From a virus: a DNA stretch of 39,848 nucleotides. The stretch spans positions 1 through 39,848 of the IMG/VR virus record IMGVR_UViG_3300022908_000069. The stretch is one strand, 5' to 3'. Below the pieces are notes generated by a model. It saw only the letters and a program-made list of their open reading frames with translations, had not been told where the DNA came from and did no database searches. How positions within the stretch are numbered: position 1 is the first letter of the stretch; every line of letters starts with the position of its first letter. Shown here one piece after another: positions 1 to 9,918 of the stretch. The translations under genes were made by a program, and so were the position numbers.

Positions 1-621
1 ATGTCGGTCAATCAGCGCGGTGGATTTCGGCCAGGTGCAGGCAGGCCAGCCGGTACCGGCACCTATGGCGAGCCCACGCAGCAGGTCCGCGTGCCTGACA
101 GCCTCGTCCCGGCCGTAGTCGCCTACCTCGACGTTTATCGTCAGAAGCTCGCAGACGGCGACTCGAACGAACCCGGCGCCGCAGTGGCGATCGACCCCCG
201 CCCTGTTGTCCCGAACGCAGTGCGCAAGCGCCTGCGTCGCGCCGTGTCATCCGTACAGGCCGGTTTCCCAAGTCCTGCGGACGACTACGTCGAGAACGTG
301 CTCGATCTCAACGATCACCTGGTGATCACCGGGCACCAAGACGCGACGTTCATCGTGCGCGTGAGCGGCTGGAGCATGATCGGCGCAGGGATTCACGATG
401 GCGATGAGGTGGTCGTCGACCGCGCGATCACGCCGGCCGAGGGCCACGTGGTCGTCGCGATCGTCAACGGCGAGTTGACGATCAAGCGGCTTCGATTCCA
501 GAAAGGAAAGCCCGTGCTGGTTCCGGAGAATCCGCACTTCAAAGAACGTCGATTCGAGGAAGGTAGCAGCGACGAGCTTGAGATCTGGGGTGTAGCAACG
601 CGCGTACTGCACAAGCTCTAG
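1..621 (+). CDS. umuD: UmuD-like self-cleaving S24 peptidase (Pol V accessory subunit)
   Basis: A 206-residue LexA/UmuD-family protein. UmuD is trimmed by RecA-stimulated self-cleavage and then joins UmuC to form translesion polymerase V. The cleavage region [10 protein letters not shown] matches the family site, with the scissile bond at Ala87-Gly88. The nucleophile is Ser125 (in SGWSM) and the general base is Lys162 (in LTIKRL). It is longer than E. coli UmuD (139 aa) because about 60 extra residues precede the cleavage region, including an RPGAGRP motif at 10-16 that is common in mobile-element UmuD homologues. The window starts exactly at the ATG, so any LexA-type operator upstream cannot be seen. 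umuC follows after 20 nt, indicating an operon. The assignment is firm; that it is SOS-induced is inferred from the family. Confidence 0.9.
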   Translation: MSVNQRGGFRPGAGRPAGTGTYGEPTQQVRVPDSLVPAVVAYLDVYRQKLADGDSNEPGAAVAIDPRPVVPNAVRKRLRRAVSSVQAGFPSPADDYVENVLDLNDHLVITGHQDATFIVRVSGWSMIGAGIHDGDEVVVDRAITPAEGHVVVAIVNGELTIKRLRFQKGKPVLVPENPHFKERRFEEGSSDELEIWGVATRVLHKL

Positions 622-641
622 GCCGTCATCGGAGAACGATC

Positions 642-1928
642 GTGCGACGGATTGCGCTGATCGACGTCAACAACTTCTACGTCTCATGCGAGCGCGTGTT
701 CCAGCCGCGGCTTGAAGGTGTGCCGGTCGTCGTGCTGTCCAATAACGACGGGTGCGTCGTGGCGCGCAGCGCCGAGGTCAAGGCGCTCGGTGTCGCGATG
801 GGAATGCCGTGGCACAAGATGCAGGACTTGGCAAAGGAACACCGCATCCAAGCCTTCAGCAGCAACTACACTCTCTATGGCGACATGAGTCGACGCGTGA
901 TGAACGTGCTCGGGCAGTTCGCACCGGATCAGGAGGTGTACTCGATCGACGAGTGCTTCCTCGACCTGACGCCGCAGCCGCACGTCGTGCCTACAAATCT
1001 GGGCCATGTCATCCGCCAGCGTGTGAAGCAATGGGTCGGCGTTCCCGTGTCTGTAGGCGTCGGGGAAACGAAGACGCTCGCCAAGCTCGCGAATCACGTC
1101 GCGAAGAAGCGACCGGAATGGCAAGGCGTTTGCGATCTCGCCACGTTGTCAACAAGCGCGCGCGATGATCTATTCGACAGCATCGGTGTGCGTGAAGTGT
1201 GGGGAGTCGGCGGCAGGACCGAAGAGAAGCTGTTCGAGCAAGGCATCAAGACAGTTGCCGATCTTCGGGCGATGGATACGGCGGCGGTCCGTCGCGGATA
1301 TTCCGTCGTTCTCGAACGCACGGTGCGGGAGCTGCGCGGAATGGCATGCATCGCGATCGAGGAAGTGGCGCCGAACAAGCAGCAGATAATCTGCTCTCGA
1401 TCGTTCGGTGCGCCGGTCTACTCGGTAGACGAGCTCGCGGAGAGCGTGCGCGCATACGTGGCACGGGCTGCAGAGAAGCTGCGTCGCCAGGGAAGCATAG
1501 CCGGTGCACTCGGGGTTTGGATCGAAACGAACCGATTCCGGTTCCAAGATGCACAGCATCAGCCTTGCGCGACGGTGAAGCTACCTGAGGCCACCGACGA
1601 CACGCTGCGCCTTGTGGCGACGGCCACAGCGGTGCTGCGGCGAATCCATCGCAATGGGCACCGCTACGTGAAGGCGGGCGTCATGCTGCTGGAGCTACGC
1701 GAGCGCGGAGTTCGGCAAGGATCATTGTTCGACACAGCCCCGGTGCTGGATAGCAAACGCGACCGGCTGATGGCAGTCGTCGACTTGGCGTCGCAAAAGT
1801 GGGGACGTGGAACGATCGCGCCGGGAAGCGCTGGACTGGCCGCCCCGCGCGCATGGGCCATGAAGCGCGGATCAACGACTCCGGCATACACGACGCGATG
1901 GAGCGAATTGGTTACGGTCAAAGCATAG
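642..1928 (+). CDS. umuC: UmuC-like Y-family DNA polymerase (Pol V catalytic subunit)
   Basis: A 428-residue Y-family translesion polymerase. The palm carries the metal ligands Asp8 (in ALIDVNNFY) and Asp103-Glu104 (in SIDECFLDL). The N-terminal finger region has the family signature [10 protein letters not shown] at 29-38. Little-finger sequence follows, and the last 45 residues ([12 protein letters not shown] onwards) match the C-terminal tail typical of UmuC (DUF4113-like). The GTG start at 642 is preceded by GGAG at 631-634. Length equals the usual 420-425 aa, so the gene looks intact. Together with the upstream umuD-like gene it forms a self-contained mutagenic polymerase operon, as known from several plasmids and prophages. 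It is transcribed in the opposite direction to the late operon. Confidence 0.96.
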   Translation: MRRIALIDVNNFYVSCERVFQPRLEGVPVVVLSNNDGCVVARSAEVKALGVAMGMPWHKMQDLAKEHRIQAFSSNYTLYGDMSRRVMNVLGQFAPDQEVYSIDECFLDLTPQPHVVPTNLGHVIRQRVKQWVGVPVSVGVGETKTLAKLANHVAKKRPEWQGVCDLATLSTSARDDLFDSIGVREVWGVGGRTEEKLFEQGIKTVADLRAMDTAAVRRGYSVVLERTVRELRGMACIAIEEVAPNKQQIICSRSFGAPVYSVDELAESVRAYVARAAEKLRRQGSIAGALGVWIETNRFRFQDAQHQPCATVKLPEATDDTLRLVATATAVLRRIHRNGHRYVKAGVMLLELRERGVRQGSLFDTAPVLDSKRDRLMAVVDLASQKWGRGTIAPGSAGLAAPRAWAMKRGSTTPAYTTRWSELVTVKA

Positions 1929-2189
1929 CTCTGTCACGTTTTCCGGAATGACCACGATTGCGCGTAGCCGACACGGCATTATTTCTCTTCCGCTCTCAAC
2001 TACCTACCAGCTAAGTCTGCGATGTCAACCGGCGTGCTAAGCTGAACGCACTGTTCAGCAAAGGGACGCTGCCATCACCGTAGGCAGCACTATGCATTCG
2101 GATCAGACAATCTCGCCGCATCAGAGCGCATGCGAAGGCCGCGCCTGCTCGTAGGATGAGTAGATCGATCCAATATTAATTAACGGATC
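1929..2189. other. Intergenic region between umuC and the HEPN-like gene
   Basis: 261 nt without a convincing gene. It contains a perfect 7-bp inverted repeat with a 5-nt loop (2041-2047 and 2053-2059) that is not followed by a T tract, so it is not a clear intrinsic terminator. Base composition turns AT-rich just before the next gene; the stretch 2171-2183 (caatattaattaa) could supply a -10 element, but no good -35 is visible. Confidence 0.5.
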
Positions 2190-2201
2190 TTGAGCACGCC
2201 G

Positions 2202-3512
2202 ATGACTGAAACGACTTCATCCAATGAGAATGCGTCGACCAAAGATATAGGGTCCGCGATTGAATTGTTTATAAAACATGTCGACAGCATCGGAAATATC
2301 ATGCCACCGATGGTTGTCGCCATGCAGGAAATCGCCGCGAGGTTCCGAAGTAGCCTTCACACATTTGAGGGTGCGCATTGCCAAGTTGAAGAATCAGACC
2401 GTGGCAGAAGCGTAACAATTAATCAGGAGCATCTAAAAAGATGGAAACATCTTAAACGCCGATACGATAACGCTCACCATGCGCAGATATTGATGCCCCG
2501 GAGTATGCTTGTAAGTCTCGTCTCGCAGTTCGATGCTTTCTTGGGCCGACTCCTCTGGATTATTTTTTCATTAAAGCCGGATACGATAAAGAAATCCGAA
2601 AGAACTTTAACGTACGAGCAACTTGTCGGTTTTGACTCTATTGCTGCTGCTCGCGATTACATTATCCAGAAAGATATTGAGTCAATTTTGCGTTCTAGCC
2701 ACCCGGATCAATTTTCCACGCTTGAGGATAGATTTAGCCTGAAACTAACGTCCGACCTACCAAGCTGGAAAGCATTCGTTGAGATCACAGAGCGTCGCAA
2801 TCTATTTGTTCACACCGATGGCGTAGTATCCGCACAGTACCTAACGAACTGTAGAAATCACTCCTGCAGTACCGAGGGTCTAAAAATCGGTGATCGATTG
2901 GGCGTAACACAAGAGTATGCGAATAAAGCCCACCACTGCATACTCGAAATTGGCATAAAATTAGGTCAAGTCCTTTGGCGCAAACTCTTCCCAAAAGCAC
3001 CGGAATTGGCGGACCGGAGTCTTGTCGACATAACTTTTGACCTACTTGATTCAGGTCGGTTCAAATTGGCCATCTCGGTCCTAGATACGGCATTGAAATA
3101 TTTCAAATTTTCGAGCGAAACCTGCAAACTCACTTCTACGATAAATCTAGCGCAGGCTTATAAATGGACCGACTGTGAATCTGACTGCAAGTCTCTGCTG
3201 CAGTCAGTTGACTGGGAAGCAAAAGGCGACGCGTATCGATTAGCAAATGCAGTGCTCCACGAAGACTGGCTTGCAGCACAGCGCCTAATGGAGCGTATCG
3301 GAACTAACGACGAGATCGTCAACCAGACAAACTACCGTGACTGGCCTGTTTTTCGGCAATTCAGAGAACGTCAAGAATTCTTAGACACGTATCGCAAAGT
3401 ATTTGGAAAGGATTTCGAACGAGGCATCGAAATCGACTTGCCCGCTCTTGTAGCATCGCAGTCCGATGATGGCAGTGAAGGCGCGCGAATATCGGAACAG
3501 TCTACGCCGTGA
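2202..3512 (+). CDS. Orphan accessory protein with HEPN-like RNase motif and TPR-like C-terminus
   Basis: 436 residues from the ATG at 2202 (440 from an in-frame TTG at 2190; neither start has a strong ribosome binding site). Numbering from the TTG, residues 203-208 read RNLFVH, the Rx4H signature of HEPN-type RNases, set between helical segments (about 105-215). The C-terminal 285-375 is helical and TPR-like. HEPN proteins are frequent in abortive infection and toxin systems; that function is inferred here, not shown. Base composition is visibly more AT-rich than both neighbours and codon use includes many A/T-ending codons, which indicates separate acquisition. It converges on the tail operon and overlaps the last tail gene by 11 nt. 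No partner antitoxin gene is present beside it. Alternative: an unrelated helical protein with a chance motif. Confidence 0.6.
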   Translation: MTETTSSNENASTKDIGSAIELFIKHVDSIGNIMPPMVVAMQEIAARFRSSLHTFEGAHCQVEESDRGRSVTINQEHLKRWKHLKRRYDNAHHAQILMPRSMLVSLVSQFDAFLGRLLWIIFSLKPDTIKKSERTLTYEQLVGFDSIAAARDYIIQKDIESILRSSHPDQFSTLEDRFSLKLTSDLPSWKAFVEITERRNLFVHTDGVVSAQYLTNCRNHSCSTEGLKIGDRLGVTQEYANKAHHCILEIGIKLGQVLWRKLFPKAPELADRSLVDITFDLLDSGRFKLAISVLDTALKYFKFSSETCKLTSTINLAQAYKWTDCESDCKSLLQSVDWEAKGDAYRLANAVLHEDWLAAQRLMERIGTNDEIVNQTNYRDWPVFRQFRERQEFLDTYRKVFGKDFERGIEIDLPALVASQSDDGSEGARISEQSTP

Positions 3513-5303
3513 GCTTGAGCGTCACCGTCATCGCGGCCCACGGCCAGGACGCATCCATCGTCCACTCCGGCCCCTGCACTCCGGTCGCATCGACGTCGAG
3601 GAAGGCCGCGCCGCTGTATGCCTGGTTGGCGCCGTCGGGGCAGTTGAACAGTTCGGTGTAGCCGGCCGGTTTCGTCAACGCGGCGGTGCTGTTATTCCCG
3701 CCGACCATCACCGCGACGATCATTTCCTTCGCCTGCGTCGTGGCCGCTGTCGTTGCCTTCGGTGCGGTGCTGGTGCCTGTATCGGTCGCGACCTGGTCGA
3801 GTGGGCTCGTCGCGAGGTCCGTACGTTCCACGGCGGTGCTGTTCATGTAGATCGGCGGCGTGGTGCTGAACGCGATCGTCCATCCCGCGTTGCCAGCGCC
3901 AGCGACGCCGGTCCAAACCTCACCGACGAAACCGCCGTCCGGATTGGTGATGGTGCCGCGCTGAGCGAGCGCGTTGCCGTTCGCGGTTACGCCCGTGATG
4001 ACCGCGTCGCCGTTGTTGTAGCCACCGAGCACGATCACGACGCCGTTGCCGGCGGTGAAGGGCTTCGGGACGCCACCGACGGCAGGGAGGAATGTGACCG
4101 AGCTGGCATTGTCGCCGCCTGTGACCTGCATGGCATCGGTGATTTGCACGATGCCACCTCCCCCGCCTCCGCCGCTCGGCGCGATCACGATCGACTGTGC
4201 GGACGTGGCGACCTGCGGCGGAACGCTGCTGTCCGTCGCGCGCACGGTGAACGCGAGCGTGGTGTCGACGTCCGGTGTGCCCGGGAACGAAACGGTCGTG
4301 TCCGTAACGGAAGGATCGGACCACGTCGGAAGCGTGCCGACGCTGGCGTCGATCGCCACCGGCGGAGTGAAGTCTCCGGTCAGCGTGAGCGTACCAGGGT
4401 ACGGCGTTCCGACCGTGCCGTCGGGAAGCGTACCCGTGAGGCCCATCGGCGTGGGCGCTGGCGGTCCGCTGCCCCCGGAGATCGCCACCAGCACGCCATA
4501 GGTGACCGTGTCGACGGCGCCGGTTGCCGGGCCGTCGAACTTGACCTTGACGTCCGCGGCGCCGATCGCGCCGGCGACGGGCACAAACTTCGAACAGTCG
4601 AGGATGAACTCGTCGACGTTGTCGACGATCAGCTGCTCGCTCCTGAATCCGGCCGGCAGGATCAGTTCGCTCAACGTGCCGACCATGCCATCAGGCGGCG
4701 CGGTCGACGTAGAGAACGTCCCGAGCACGAGCGAGTTGGGGTTGATCGTGGCGAACTCACTCGGCGCGGCTACCGTGACCTGCGAGTTCTTGACCGTCGA
4801 ATTGAAGCCCTTGACGAAGTCATGGAAATCGATCTGCAGCGTCGCGCCATCGGCATGGATGTTCGTCGCGATGGCGAGCCAGTCCGATTCACCGTCGGCG
4901 ACGCCGAGCAGGAACCCGTTGCTCCAGTCCTCCGTGCCGTTGATCAGCCGGAACCCGTAGTACAGACCATCGTTGACATCGCCGGGTCCCGTCGTTCCGC
5001 CGACCTGGAGCAATAGGTCGAACGCGCGATCGTCCCAGTTGATCGGGCCGCTGCCGGTCACGCCGATCTTGAACGTACAGACGTCGCCGGCAACCGGCGG
5101 CTTTTCGGGCCAGCCCGGGATGCGGACCTTCAGCTGGTTCGTGTACTCGCCCGGCGGCGTATCCGGAAAGCGCTGGCCGTCCTGCGTCGACGTCAGGACG
5201 TATATGCCGGACCTGCGCTGCCACACGACATGACCGCCGTGCGCGATGCGAAGCGCGGACACGCCGTTCTTGATGAACTCGGCGATGGAATCGAAGCGAG
5301 GCA

Positions 5304-5304
<1 letters not shown>
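3502..5304 (-). CDS. Tail-tip/fibre protein with Ig-like domain
   Basis: 600 residues from the ATG that overlaps the upstream stop as TGATG (5302-5306), a translational coupling that decides the start over a GTG eight codons earlier. The N-terminal part is beta-rich without a recognised domain. Roughly residues 275-385 form a putative Ig-like domain of the kind common in phage tails (begins GLTGTLPDGTVGTPY). A heptaglycine hinge follows, then a second beta-rich domain to the C-terminus. This is the last gene of the late operon, the usual place for host-range proteins. Its stop lies inside the end of the convergent HEPN-like gene. Role in receptor binding is inferred from position and composition. 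Confidence 0.65.
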
Positions 5305-6315
<1,011 letters not shown>

Positions 6316-6319
<4 letters not shown>

Positions 6320-7215
6320 AGCAGTTCCTCAAGACTCAGCGTGCCCTTGTAGGCGTTGCTCGAGTCAGTGGCTGAGTAGGTCAGGGTTGGCGGCGGCGAG
6401 GCCATCAGGCTCGCCATGAAGCAATTGCGGATCATCGTCTGCAGGTCGGCGGCACCGCTCTTCTGGAACGCGCCGGGGTTGCGCCAGATGCTGGCCGCCA
6501 CGCACGCGCCGTTCCGGTCGGCATCGACGATCGCATCCATGATCGAACGTCCGAACCTGGTCGATCTTGGAACGATGACCGCATCGTTGCGCGCGATCGG
6601 ACCGATGCCTACCGACAGCGTGCGGTATGCATCGCCGAGCACGATATTCGGCGTGTTGTTGCTTGAACGGTTGTTCTGCGTGGCGGTTACGAAAGGCTGA
6701 CTGATCGTCTGGATCGGGATCTCGTCGGCGCCGGCGATGATTATCTCGCCGATGCCGAAATTGTTGAACGCGCTCGCGAAGTTCGCCGTCATCTGGACGT
6801 TCAAGTTCGTCGTCGGCGTCGAGCCGACCTTGTCGGCGCGCGAAAACACCTGCCACGCCTGCATGTAGCCCTGCGGCCCGATGCCCGCTTGGCACACGCG
6901 TGGGCCAGACGCTCCCCATTTTCCATTCGGCAGGAACCGGCACGACGGCAGGATCTGACCGGCGCGCGGCGAGGTGCCGCAGTACACGACGCCGACCAGC
7001 AGATACGGATAGTCGATCGTGTTGAAATCGAGGTCGCTATCGCTCACCAACGTCTTCGTGATCGAAAGCGTCTGCGTGCCGGCCACCGTCTGCGCGAACA
7101 GGGTCGGCCGCCCGGGAATAAGATCGGACAGGCCGGCATAGTTCGGCGAGAGCAGCGAGAAATTGCCGGCGTGCACGGCGCTCGAAACGTTTGGAAACTG
7201 ACTTGCGAATAGCAC
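6316..7215 (-). CDS. Tail protein of unknown function
   Basis: 299 residues from a GTG start, 3 nt after the stop of the large hub-like gene. It is soluble with no signal peptide. The middle carries hydrophilic, asparagine-rich loops (TATQNNRSSNN). I do not recognise a family. Its place between the large central tail protein and the fibre genes makes it a likely structural component of the tail tip. An independent function cannot be excluded. Confidence 0.6.
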
Positions 7216-7218
7216 CTG

Positions 7219-9918
7219 TCACCCCCGCCCAACGATGAGCATTTTTTGTTTTCCGGGAATCAGCGTCGTCGCGAAGACGGCGACCTTCTTCTGCACGTTC
7301 AGATTGATGCCGCGCTTGCGCTTCGACACGTAGTTGATAGCGAGCACTGTGCCGAACAGGTATTCCGGCGGAATGCCCTGGTAATTGATGACGAAGGTGA
7401 CGAACTGCGGCGCGTTGTAGGTCCCCGCGACGGTGAACGGTCCGCTGTTGAGCACGGCGCCGTAGGTGTACGGCGCCAGCGCGCGCTTCAGCTCGGCCAA
7501 GGCGACGACTGGATCGTCGATGACCATTTCGAACGCGGCCGCCATGCGCGCAAACTGGTAGGCGTTCGCGAGCTGCACGTTGCAAACCTGCTGGATCCGC
7601 GACGAGCGCATCAGCTGCGTCTTGAATGCAGGCGGCACGAGCACCGTGTCGGTCACGACGTCGCTGTCGCCATGCTCGACCCAGTTGCGTTGGTTGCCCA
7701 CCGTCTGAGTCAGGCCGGGCGCATAGTCGGTGGCGATCTTTATCGGGTAATCGATGTCGTCTTCTGTGTAGGTCGCAACGGGTGGCAGGTTGGCCGGATC
7801 GACCAGGCGCCGGAATCGACGCACCCCGAGCCGATCGACCTGCACGACGGCGCTGATGCTGGTCAGCGGCATATTCACCACGGATGCAAGCGTGGTTCCG
7901 GTCTTCGTGACCGCAACGCCGAACGGCGCGCTCGGATAGAACGCGTCGATATCCGCGCAGTCGCTCTGCGACCATTCCGACGGATCGACGCGAGCATGGC
8001 CATAGCACCGCGTCATGTGATTCAGGATGCTGCTGCCGACCAGCGGGATATCCACCGGCACCCCGATGATCTCTTTCACGTCGATTCCGTAGATCGCGGC
8101 ATAGCACGGATCGTTGGCAGCTGCCGCCACGGTGAAATACAGGTTGCGATCAGCGCCGGCGGGCACCGTGTAAATCAACGTGATCGGGATGTCCGTGCGA
8201 GACGCGCCGGTCAATGGCATCAGGTACGGACTGATCCATTGCTGGCTATTCAAGTAGGGAGCCTGCGCGGACATCACGCACAAGCCGCTCGCGAGATTCG
8301 ATCGGCTCGCCTGGAAGTCGTACATGTGAAACGTAATCTGGTAGGTCTTGCCGGCGCGAAGCGGCGTGATGCCGTTTGCCTTGAACGAAAATTCGTGCGC
8401 GGTGCCGATATCCGACATCGGCCGCCTCGTTTGCAGCACGATCATGTTGTGCGGGAACGCGGGCTTCGCGAACTTCACCACGGACGAGATTCCGAGTGCG
8501 TCGGTGTTCGTGACGACCCAGCCAGGCGGCGGTGGCGTGCTGCCTGTCCAGGCGGTATCCCAGTTCGTGCCGATGCCGGCGAGCACGTCGGGCGGTGCTG
8601 GATATTGGTTCGTCGTGCCGCTGCAGCCGATGTCGCCGGTGAACTTCCCTACCGGAAGGGTCGCCGGAACGACGGCCTGCAAGTCGCTGGTCATCGTGAA
8701 CTGCGAACCGCTCAGAGGGTTGCCTTTGTCTCGCAGCACGCCGATGTAACAGTTCGCATCGCCGAGCTGGAAGGTGCGGCTTGCTTCGTCGACCAGATTC
8801 TCGCCGACGTCGAAACTGCGAACCGCGCCAATGATGATCGGCACCGGCCGGCCGGCGACACCTGCATCGGTCCACGGCGGGAACACGCGCCGCTGGATCG
8901 GCACGACGTCCGCCTCGAGCTTGTCCTTGAACGTGATGTTGACCGTGTTTTCGTCTGGCGCCGTGATGTCGTCGATCAGGCAAGTGGCGAGCGTGTGCGC
9001 GATCGCATGCAGCGGCTGGCTGTCATCCGTCAGCAAACGGAAATAGGCCGGCGCATCTCGGTAGGCATCCGCGTTGTCGACAAGCGTGCTGAAGTCACCG
9101 AGGGAATTGTCGAGCGTGACCGGCGCATAGGTCGCGGTCTGGCTTCCCGGCGTATCGTCCGAGGCGCCGGTGTCATCGAACTGCGTCCAGACCGTTCCAC
9201 CTTTCCCGATCTGCAGATTCATGACATCGAGACCCGGCAGATACAGCGCGTTTGCCGGTGCGTCGATGGTGCCGCTGGTGTAGGCGCGACTGCGGATCGG
9301 GCCGATGTAAACGGGCGGCGGCGGCGTTGGCGCAGTGAACCACCCCGCATATCCGGTGATGGGCCGCGCGAACGTGCGATCGCCGAAATTGACGTACATG
9401 CTGAGGCCGTACGCATTGATTGAGCCGACCGTAAACGACGGGTAGTACATGCGGCCGCCGGTGGCTGGGCTGATCGCTTGCACGTAGCCGAGGCCGTTGT
9501 TGCCGCCACCGTCGATGAAGATCGTCATCGTGGATGCATCGAGGTCGACGCACACCTGCGCAAAGGTCTTCGGCTGGCATGACCCGGTTGCGGTCAGCAA
9601 CGCGCCACCCTGATAGATGCCGCCATCGGCCATGCTGAATCCATAGCTGCTGGCGTCCGCGCCGGTCGCCTGGTTGAGCGGCGACAGTGCGGTGCAGATG
9701 CCCGCGAGGATGAGCGTTGCCGGCGCATCGTCGCCCCAGTAACCGACCTCAAACATCCATTGCCCAGACGTCTTCGGCTGCGTGCCGCGACATTTCATGC
9801 GGCTCGCGCCGTTTTGCCCGGTGAGGTTGCAGGTCAGGACGAGACCGGTCTCCTGAATCTCGAGGTTCGAGCCGATCGCCGCGCCGTCGAGGACGGCGTA
9901 GTTCGGTTGGGTCGCCAT
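7219..9918 (-). CDS. Large tail-tip protein with N-terminal SPRY-like domain
   Basis: 899 residues from the ATG overlapping the upstream stop (TGATG at 9916-9920); a start six codons earlier is less likely. Residues about 1-190 look like a SPRY/concanavalin-like sandwich (MFEVGYW, then LNQATGADASSYGF), a domain used in phage tails for ligand contact. The central region contains a long beta-rich part, and the C-terminal 250 residues resemble tail hub sequence (PLTSISAVVQVDRLG, later INYQGIPPEYLFG). Position directly after tape measure plus one adhesin gene fits a central tail-tip protein. Specific function is inferred. A long + strand open frame through this gene is a codon shadow. Confidence 0.65.
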   Translation of the reverse strand: MATQPNYAVLDGAAIGSNLEIQETGLVLTCNLTGQNGASRMKCRGTQPKTSGQWMFEVGYWGDDAPATLILAGICTALSPLNQATGADASSYGFSMADGGIYQGGALLTATGSCQPKTFAQVCVDLDASTMTIFIDGGGNNGLGYVQAISPATGGRMYYPSFTVGSINAYGLSMYVNFGDRTFARPITGYAGWFTAPTPPPPVYIGPIRSRAYTSGTIDAPANALYLPGLDVMNLQIGKGGTVWTQFDDTGASDDTPGSQTATYAPVTLDNSLGDFSTLVDNADAYRDAPAYFRLLTDDSQPLHAIAHTLATCLIDDITAPDENTVNITFKDKLEADVVPIQRRVFPPWTDAGVAGRPVPIIIGAVRSFDVGENLVDEASRTFQLGDANCYIGVLRDKGNPLSGSQFTMTSDLQAVVPATLPVGKFTGDIGCSGTTNQYPAPPDVLAGIGTNWDTAWTGSTPPPPGWVVTNTDALGISSVVKFAKPAFPHNMIVLQTRRPMSDIGTAHEFSFKANGITPLRAGKTYQITFHMYDFQASRSNLASGLCVMSAQAPYLNSQQWISPYLMPLTGASRTDIPITLIYTVPAGADRNLYFTVAAAANDPCYAAIYGIDVKEIIGVPVDIPLVGSSILNHMTRCYGHARVDPSEWSQSDCADIDAFYPSAPFGVAVTKTGTTLASVVNMPLTSISAVVQVDRLGVRRFRRLVDPANLPPVATYTEDDIDYPIKIATDYAPGLTQTVGNQRNWVEHGDSDVVTDTVLVPPAFKTQLMRSSRIQQVCNVQLANAYQFARMAAAFEMVIDDPVVALAELKRALAPYTYGAVLNSGPFTVAGTYNAPQFVTFVINYQGIPPEYLFGTVLAINYVSKRKRGINLNVQKKVAVFATTLIPGKQKMLIVGRG

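Noticed and set aside
2041-2059. 7-bp inverted repeat after umuC as terminator or LexA box
   Set aside because: No T tract follows on either strand, and the arms do not fit CTGT-N8-ACAG. Left as an unexplained hairpin.
3466-5016. + strand open frame of 516 codons opposite the last tail gene
   Set aside because: Overlaps the HEPN-like gene end in another frame, Arg-rich shadow composition, no ribosome site.
7246-9423. Long + strand open frame (725 codons) through the SPRY tail protein gene
   Set aside because: Antisense shadow caused by high third-position GC; Arg/Asp/His-rich sequence without domains, no ribosome site, and the opposite frame has clear tail domains and coupled starts.
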